From contig LSRY02000090.1 in NCBI GenBank assembly GCA_001643675.2, positions 5,001-33,060 of the forward strand: a DNA stretch of 28,060 nucleotides. Reading direction: 5' to 3'. The DNA is from Monocercomonoides exilis (Eukaryota > Preaxostyla > Oxymonadida > Polymastigidae). The position numbers were made by a program, and so were the translations under genes. The notes below the pieces were generated by a model that ran no database searches, was not told where the DNA came from, and saw only the letters and a list, made by a program, of their open reading frames with translations. Of the stretch, positions 21,505 through 28,060 are shown piece after piece (the first letter of the stretch is position 1; the number at the start of each line of letters is the position of its first letter).

Positions 21505-21900
21505 TAACGAAGATGAAATTCCTGAAATTCCTTGATATTCTCCATGCTTCTTCTGTTTGTTTGCATCATCATTCATTCTGTTTGAAGATAAATTGAAATT
21601 CTGCTTGTCTGGAGAAGGAAGAAGATGTGTTTCTTCTCTTTGAAAAGAGCGATGGGGAAAGGAAAAGATATTGGATTTGAGACGATCAGATGAAGAGGAG
21701 GAAGAAGATGATGAGGAAGATGATAAAGAAGAAGAAGAAGAAGAAGAAGAAGAAGAATTTAATTAAGCAGAAGGAGAAAGAGAAGAAAAGGAAGAAGAAG
21801 AAGATAATGAAATATGAAGGGAATCTTGATTTGTATTATTTATTGAAGTGACAGAAGAAGAAGAATTTAATGGAGAAGGAGAAGAAGAGGGAGAAAGAGA
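21505..21900 (-). pseudogene. Ser-rich minus-strand frame, probable upstream part of the tract
   Basis: A Ser-rich frame contains non-repetitive protein-like stretches (TSINNTNQDSLHIS; HRSFQREETHLLPSPDK). It has one in-frame TAA (21765-21763) and ends at TGA (21504-21502). The same register continues for 47 codons to another TGA (21360-21358) and then into the tract at 21357. No initiating ATG is obvious. It overlaps the 5' end of the plus-strand Glu-rich frame, so one of the two may be antisense at 21848-21900. Confidence 0.35.
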
Positions 21901-24900
21901 AAGAGAAGAGGAGGAGGAGGAAGAAGAAATAAAAGAGAAGGAAGAGAAGGAAGAAGAGAAGAAGAAAGAAAAAAGAATAATTCCATTTGAAATTCAAAAT
22001 TTTAATATAACATTTTGGAAGATGTTTATTTCATTGGATGAGAGAGAAAGAGAAAGAGAAGGAGAAGGAGAAGGAGAAGAAGAAGAAGAAGGAGAAGGAG
22101 AAGGAGAAGGAGAAAGAGAAGGAGAAAGAGAAAGAGAAAGAGAAAGGAAGGGAAGGAAAGGAAGAAGAAAAGGAAGAAAGAGAAGAGAAAATTAAAGAAG
22201 AAGAAATAAAAGAAGAAGAAGAAGAAGAATATCAAAGAGGATTTATATTGGAAGATGTGGCAAAGGACAATGAATTATCAAATGAAGAAAGAAGAAAGAA
22301 AGAAGGAGAAAGAGAAGAAGAAGGAAACAAAAAAGGAGAAAGAAAAGAAGAAGAAGAAATAAACAATGAGAAAGAGGAAAATGTTTTGTTTTGTATAAAA
22401 ACTGGATTTAAACTAGATGAAGATGAAGAAAGTGAAGAAGCTAACGAGAAAGAAGAGAAAGAAGAGAAAGAGAAAGAAGAGAAAGAGAAAGAAGAGAAAG
22501 AAGAAGAAGAAGAGAAAGAGAAAGAAATAAAAGAAGAACTAAAAGAGAATAATAATAATAACATCAGTTATGATAAAGAAATGATTGACTGTTATTCAAC
22601 ACCAATGGAATTGATGGAGAGCATAGAAAAGATAGCTGAAGAGAGGAGGAGGAGGAGAAGAAGGAGAGAGAGAAATATTGAAGATAAACCAATTGAAAAG
22701 AAAGAAGAAGAGGAAGAAGAAGAAATGAAGATAGAGAAGAAGGAAGAGAAGAAGGAAGAGGAGAAAGATGAAATAAAGAAAGAAATGAAGAAAGAAAGTG
22801 AAAAAGAAGAAGATAAAAATGAAAAGAAGAAGAAGGAAAAGAAGGGTAACAACGTCATCAAGAATGAAATAGAATCAACAAAACAAGTTACAAAGAAGAA
22901 AATCAAAGAAGAAGAGAAAGAAGAGAAAGAAGAGAAAGAAGAGAAAAAGGAGAAAGAAGAGGAGATTGAAAAGAAATTGGAGAAATTAGAGAAGTATTTG
23001 AAAGAAGAAGAAGAAAACAAAAAGAAGAAAGCGGAAGAAGAAAGAGAAAGAGAAAGAGAAAGAGAAGAAGAAGAAGAGAAGAAGAAGAAGATAAAAGAGG
23101 AGAAGAAAAAGCAAATGATGGAGAGGAAGAAGAAGATAATGGAGCAGCAGATGAAGAAAGAGGAAGAGAGGAGGAAGAAAAGAAAAGAAGAAGCAGAAAC
23201 AAAAAGAAAAGAAATTGAAGAAATCCAAAGAAGAAATGAAGAAATGTATAGAAAACAAAGAGAAGAGCTAGAAATGAAGCTGAAAGAAGAAGAAGAGAAG
23301 AAAAGGAGAATTATAGAAGAAAGAAAGAAAGCAATAGAAGAAGAGAAGAAGAAGAAAGAATTTAGAGAGAAAGAGAAGAAAGAGAATGAGAAGATGAAGA
23401 GAATGGAAGATATTTGTGTGGAAAGGATGAAGAAGAGGAAGAAAAGAGAAGAAGAAAGAAGAGAAGAAGAAGAAAGAAGAAGAATGTTTGAAGAAGAAGC
23501 AAGAAGTGCATTAGAGATGGAGAGAAGAAGAAGAAAGGAAGAAGAGAAGAAGAAGAGAGAAAGAGAAGAAATGAAGAAAGAAGATGAAATGATGATGATG
23601 TTTAGAGAGAAAGAGAGAGAAAGAGAAGAAGGAGAAGCCAAAGAAAGAAAGATGATGGAGAAGGAAGAAGAAGAAATAAAGAGAAGAATAGAGAAGATGA
23701 TGAAGGAGAAAGAGAAGAAGAAGAGAGAGAAAGAGAAGAAGGAGAGGAAGAAGAGGGAAATGGAAGAAAAAGAGAGGAGAAAGAAAGAAGAAGAAGAAAG
23801 AAGAAGAGAAGAAGAAGAAAGAAAGAAGAAAGAGGAAGAAATGAAAAGAATAGAAGAAGAAGAGAGGAAGAAGAAAGAAGAAGAAGAAAGAAGAAGAAGA
23901 TTAGAGCAGAGAAGAAGGGATAAAGAGAGAGAGAGAGAGAAGAGAAAGCAAATAGAGGCAGAAAGAATGAAGAAGGAGAAAGAGATGGAGAGGAAGAAGA
24001 AAGAAGAAATAAGGAAGAAAGAGGAAGAATTGAAGAGGAAAGTGAAAGAAGAGCTTAGAAAAGTGTATTTGATGGAGAAGAAGCAAAGAGAAGAAGCAGA
24101 AGAAAGAGAAAGAGAAAGAGAAAAGGAAAAGGAGAAGGAGAAGATGAGAAGGAAGAAAATAGAAGAGGAAATGGAAGAAGAAAGAAGAAGAAAGAAGAAG
24201 AAGAAGAAAGAAGAAGAAGAAGAAAGAAAGAGAAAAGAAAGAGAAGAAGAAGAAGAAGAAGAAGAAGAAGAGAAGAAGAGAAGAAGAGAGAAAAAGAAGA
24301 ATGTTGGAGCAAATTATGAAGATGGAGAGAGAAAGAAGAGAACAAGAAAGATTGAAGAGAATAAAAGAAGAAGAAGAAGAGAAGGAGAAAGAGGAAGAGA
24401 AGGAGAAAGAGAGAAAGAGAAAGGAAGAAGAAGAAGAAGAGAAAGAGAGAGAAAGAAGAAGAAAGGAAGAAGAAGAAGAAGAAGAGAAGAAGAGAAAGAA
24501 GAGGAAGAAGAGGAAGAAGAGGAAGAAGAGGAAGAAGAGGAGGAAGAAGAAGATTTAGAGGAAGAAGATGATGACATTGAAAATGATGAATATGAATATG
24601 AAGAAGAAGAAGAAGAAGATTATGAATTGGAAGAAGAAGAGGATGATGAAGAAGAATACGATGAGGAGGAGGAGGGAGGAGGGAGGAGGAGGAGGAGGAG
24701 GAGGAGGAGGAGGAGGAGGAAGAAGAAGAAGAAGAAGAAGAAGAAGAAGAAGAAGAAAAGAAGAAGAAGAAGAAGATGTTGATGGAGTTGAAGAAGAAGA
24801 GGAAGAGGAGGAGGAGGAGGAAGAGGAAGTAGTAGTAGTAGTAGAAGAAGAAGAAGAAGAAGAAGAGGAAGAGGAAGAGGAAGAGGAAGAGGAAGAAGAA

Positions 24901-24921
24901 GAAGAAGATTGGTGGAAGTGA
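21848..24921 (+). CDS. Glu/Lys/Arg-rich coiled-coil protein, frame-shifted in two places
   Basis: The largest frame (22038-24782, 914 codons) is made mostly of Glu, Lys and Arg. Heptad-like Met, Leu and Ile positions run through about 23000-24150, typical of a long coiled coil or single alpha-helix. Less repetitive patches (ENVLFCIKTGFKLDED; SYDKEMIDCYSTPMEL) argue for true coding. A frame starting at ATG 21848 includes IIPFEIQNFNITFWKMFISL and probably supplies the N-terminus, with a register change in the GAGAAA repeats near 22150. Near the 3' end, GAA/AGG repeats change register again, and the third frame closes at TGA after EEEDWWK (24919-24921). Purine-only DNA cannot make stop codons, so frame length alone is weak evidence. 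No specific family is claimed. Confidence 0.55.
24660..24910. repeat. Trinucleotide repeat cluster (AGG, AAG, GTA, GAG)
   Basis: An AGG run (about 24664-24720) is followed by an AAG run (24720-24775), a mixed GAG/GGA stretch, a short GTA run (24828-24843) and GAA/GAG repeats to 24908. The cluster sits at the 3' end of the plus-strand coiled-coil frame and shifts its register. Such runs are prone to replication slippage and to assembly error. Confidence 0.85.
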
Positions 24922-24959
24922 AAGGAGGTTTTGCAAAGAAAGTGATTGAAGTGCATTTG

Positions 24960-25760
24960 AACATGTTTCATCTGCTGCTTCTTTCTCCTCATCCGAAGAT
25001 GATGAAGCGAAAGAGCAAGATATTTGGACATAGCAACATTCAGTTGTTTCACAATCAACTGGCAATGATGACGATTAAAAGGAAGATGATATCAAAGATG
25101 ATGCTAATTCTTGATACTCCGTTCTTTCAGCAGTTGCTCCTTCAAATTGTTCAGATTTGGACGAATAAATTTGGTCATCCAATGGTCCTTCTAAAGATTC
25201 TGAGGTTTTCGTGTTTGCATATCCTTCTCAGCGTCTTCTTCATTCTCTTTCACTCTCACTCTCTTCTTCTTCGTTTTCTTTTCTGACTTTTTCAAGTTCT
25301 TTGTTAATTTCTTTTCTTAATTCCTTTTATAACATCCTTTCATCTGGTTTGATTGCAATTCACCTCAATCTCCCTCATTTCCTCGACCTCCTTCATCTTC
25401 CAAATCATCATTTCACCTCTTCATTTTCTCCTCTTTCTATCCCTTTCGATCTGAGCACTCAACAAAACGAATCAGAATTCTTGTGATTATTAAAAAATAA
25501 GGTTCATCTTTCCCTTTTGCCTCTGGCTCAACAGAACTCTTCATCTGATGTCCAGCCCTTCTTCTGTGTGGATGAAGACATGTAGAATAGGAAGAAAGCA
25601 AACCAAGTGGAAAAGCAGAGAAAAGAGAAGAAGAAGAAGAATGGGTAGGTTGCTGTTTATTCTGTGCCTTTGAATGAATACGGAGTTGCAGTTGAGAAAA
25701 GCAGAAGAGGGAAAATGAGTTTCTGGAAGCTGAGTAAAATCGAAGTTGGAAATTTGCACA
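24960..25760 (-). pseudogene. Minus-strand gene fragments converging on the coiled-coil gene
   Basis: Protein-like minus-strand frames run from about 25750 downward. A Ser-rich part (25700-25560) is followed by a charged helix (ELRKEINKELEKVRKENEE, near 25300) and then an acidic/Ser segment (SESLEGPLDDQIYSS from about 25206; LPVDCETTECCYVQ at 25065). The last two share one register but are interrupted by TAA (25077-25075) and by two TGA codons between them. Downstream the frame enters the pyrimidine strand of the trinucleotide cluster and becomes Ser or Phe/Leu runs. No domain is recognised; the fragment nature is clear but the gene model is not. Confidence 0.35.
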
Positions 25761-26429
25761 AAGTTGCCTTTTTTGTCACTTTATGAATTAATCAAACGAA
25801 AATGCCTCCGTTGCAGTCATTTGTTTCCGTCTTTCATTCGCCTCGCTTTATCTTCTTTTAAGCTGTTTTTCTTTCTGTTCTCAAAAAGAAATGAGATATT
25901 TTCCTTTATATTTTCTGCAGTTGCACCTATTTTCAGCTTGCAATCACGGTGCAGGCGGAGGAACGAACGAATAATAAACAGCACTAGCAGATACCAATAA
26001 AATTCGCGGTTGATAATAACTTCTGGTATTTTTATAGGAAATTGTATTGCCGTTTAAAAAAATACAGTTGTTGATGTAATAGATGCTTCTGCTTTTGCTT
26101 CTGCTGTTTCGATCGTGTTGGGAGTGATTTTTCCTGATCGTTCGTTTTGTGTTCTCGTAATCATCGGAATCATCACACATGGAGTTTCTTTCTTCTTCCA
26201 TTTAATCATATTTCATTTCCTTATCTTCTTCATTCATTTCTCCTACTCTTTCTATTTCTCTCCCTTTTCTCAGAGAAAATTCTTGATCCTTCATCTTCAT
26301 CTGCAAATTCAGTTGTTCTTCATTTGATCGATTGAACGGCAAATGGGGAGATCTGAACGTAAACAACACATTGCTTCCAAATTCAGTCGAAATTTTCAAT
26401 ACAAATTGGATAATGCATCAGAGATGATG

Positions 26430-27116
26430 ATATAATGGAATGGGATGTGGAAGAAGAAGACGAAGATTAAGAAGAAGAAGAAGAAGAAGATATTGAAGTT
26501 TCAAATGCCATCTGATATTCAATGTCTGCCTCCTGCTTCAAATGTCCAACAAATTGATTTGCAAATCAAATTGTTATTCCATCAGAACATGACAATAATT
26601 CTCCAAAAATGCTCAATGTGAAGAAAGTGCCAAATCCATTTCTGTGAAAGTGACTTGTCTCTCTTTTAGGTTGTATCGACTTTCTTGTCTTCTGTGTTAC
26701 TTTTTTATTCTTTAGCCATCTTCTCTTTGTTTCATTCATCTGTGTTGAGTAAAAGGTAATTAACATTTTCCAAAAAGAATCTCCAAAAGCAATATCTTTT
26801 CGAGCAATGTTCAAAAAATGAATTTTTATCAGACAAGCTCAGTTTTCGCTCATTCCGTATCCGAAAAATAGAAAGACGAAGACGATGCAGAAGAAGATTG
26901 CCAAATACGGCTGTCAGCAATAAAATATAATGAAGAAGATGAGCAGATATTGTGAATAAATTCTCTCTCTGTTGGAGTGGCTCGTAGGGAAGTTGAGCCA
27001 AATGAGAAGAAGTCAGCAGCATTTCCAGCAGAATATTCAGCAAAACGAGAATCACCAAAATTAACAGTGCTATCAGAAAAACATTTTGTGTGTTGAATGA
27101 AACAATCATTGGCCAT
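26430..27116 (-). pseudogene. Minus-strand gene fragments, function unknown
   Basis: Three overlapping minus-strand frames occur here: 27116-26850 (88 codons, Ser/Phe/Asp-rich), 27109-26732 (125 codons, two hydrophobic segments that could span a membrane) and 26814-26566 (82 codons, basic). The 82-codon frame continues past TGA into a segment containing QFVGHLKQEADIEYQ and a Ser run with an in-frame TAA near 26470. I cannot choose one consistent model. The membrane-like frame overlaps the Ser-rich one and may be a shadow of it. Confidence 0.3.
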
Positions 27117-27360
27117 TGAAATGTTTCATTTGTGTAAGGCTCTCTTGTTGTTCAACAAATCCATATCAATAATTTTGTTGAATAATCTGAGGCTGAAAAT
27201 GAATGATGAATTCATAAAATTTTCCGCTTGAACACGCCTTTATGTATATAATCATTTTTGAAAGTTATTGTTCTCCACACAAACAAAAAAATATGGAAAA
27301 AAAGTTCTTTATTTGAAAAATAAAAATATAACGATCAAATCTGGCTTTTGTTTATCAAAA

Positions 27361-28060
27361 ATGAATCCTTTCAAAAGAAAACATAACGGAATTGGAAACA
27401 AGAGCGTCAAACGGGATGTGAAAAATCTAGAAAATATTTTCGGAAAATGTCGGAAGACCACGCCGAACTTGTTCTCACATCATTTTTACAATCTACGGAA
27501 AAAGGAAAAAACTTTTGGAGGCATTGTCCACTTTGAAAACATGTTTGTATTTGTTTAATTATAAAATACAAAAAACAATTATTCTAACAACTTTATTTCA
27601 TTTAAATTTGGATTTTTATTTACTACAGCTTTTCCGACAGAACACTACAACGAAATAGATCCTCACTCAGATTCAGAAAGCACTGAATCATTTGAAGATT
27701 ATCCTTTGACAAAATGTGATAATAAAAATAAATATATTCATAAACAACATTTTCTGCAGTTTCCATTTGTTAAAATTAAATCAACTAAAATTCACAAATA
27801 CAACAAGAAAAACAGCTAAGCCTGAGTTCACAACAAATTAGTTCTATCAATTCACAGACAATATACAATACATCAATATTTCGCATTCCAAACATCAACA
27901 ATCCAATTTTAACATCATCATTTATGAATATTGTTCAGTCAGATCCTTCTAATATTCATTCAAATACTTCTCCAGCTCCCTCAATGCAGAATAACATTAC
28001 AAATTCAGTCAGTCAGATCCTTCTAATATTCATTCAAATACTTCTCCAGCTCCTCAATGA
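27361..28060 (+). CDS. Partial multi-exon gene, unidentified, running off the right edge
   Basis: Exon-like frame 1 starts with ATG at 27361 (MNPFKRKHNGIGNK) and stays open to 27555. A GTTTGT donor lies at 27543 and a TACTACAG acceptor ends at 27628. Frame 2 (from 27629) is open to 27819 and is acidic then basic. A 47-nt GTTAAA...AACAG segment (27769-27815) would splice it in phase 0 to frame 3 (27816 to the edge), which is rich in Ser, Asn, Ile and Pro. Frames 2 and 3 fit well, but frame 1 to frame 2 does not keep phase with the obvious sites, so an indel or another exon may intervene. No domain is recognised. Confidence 0.4.
27936..28058. repeat. Direct repeat, 74-bp spacing, at the right edge
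   Basis: A segment of about 50 bp starting CAGTCAGATCCTTCTAATAT at 27936 recurs from 28010, with CTCCTC in place of CTCCCTC. The 74-bp period is not a multiple of three, so the second copy changes the reading frame of the exon that contains the first. It may continue beyond the window. Confidence 0.8.

Noticed and set aside
22592-23641. Minus-strand 349-codon Ser/Phe/Leu frame, and a similar 336-codon frame at 24055-25065
   Set aside because: These are the pyrimidine-strand shadow of the Glu/Lys/Arg coding strand; the Phe/Leu/Ser runs are not protein-like. Only the upstream end of the second (near 25065) seems real.
1-28060. tRNA or rRNA genes, bacterial promoters, operators and riboswitches
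   Set aside because: I found no cloverleaf with a TTC box, no rRNA-like core sequence and no prokaryotic gene arrangement.

Overview
The window looks like nuclear DNA of an AT-rich unicellular eukaryote (protist); the species cannot be named from sequence alone. Evidence: single-gene reading frames broken by short GT...AG introns, poly-T rich intergenic DNA, a C-terminal Myb/SANT domain, eukaryote-style low-complexity proteins (Ser, Glu/Lys/Arg), TTAGGG-type telomere-like repeats, and no operons or Shine-Dalgarno pattern.

Layout. Positions 1-5650 are a GC-rich satellite: 16 copies of a unit averaging about 347.5 bp that differ almost only in homopolymer length. Each unit has two perfect-stem hairpins and a G-rich half followed by a C-rich half. 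The array enters from beyond the left edge and ends at a long palindrome (core 5642-5682). Positions 5716-7586 are AT-rich and apparently gene-free.

Positions 7587-13705 hold two convergent, diverged genes for tyrosine recombinases (YRs), each with the full R-K-H-x-x-R-W-Y catalytic set. Each gains an upstream first exon, joined in frame across a short intron that starts GTTTGA. The first YR (1059 aa) ends in a Myb/SANT DNA-binding domain. The second (660 aa) lacks it and lies between two telomere-like (CCCTAA)n tracts, one of them inside its 3' coding sequence. They resemble the YRs of Crypton-type mobile elements.

Positions 13879-15657 hold an uncertain minus-strand frame and a small three-exon plus-strand gene (139 aa). 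From about 16.3 kb to 27.1 kb the DNA is strongly purine/pyrimidine asymmetric and low in complexity. A plus-strand Glu/Lys/Arg-rich coiled-coil frame (21848-24921) lies among minus-strand Ser-rich and acidic frames that look like protein but are broken by in-frame stops and single-base frame changes, mostly at homopolymers. Decayed genes are the simplest reading; draft-assembly indels and stop-codon reassignment are alternatives. The right end (27361-28060) holds exons of a gene that runs out of the window.

How it fits together: a satellite, intact recombinase genes, telomere-like tracts and decayed low-complexity genes would suit a subtelomeric or pericentromeric, transposon-rich region. 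That placement is inference.
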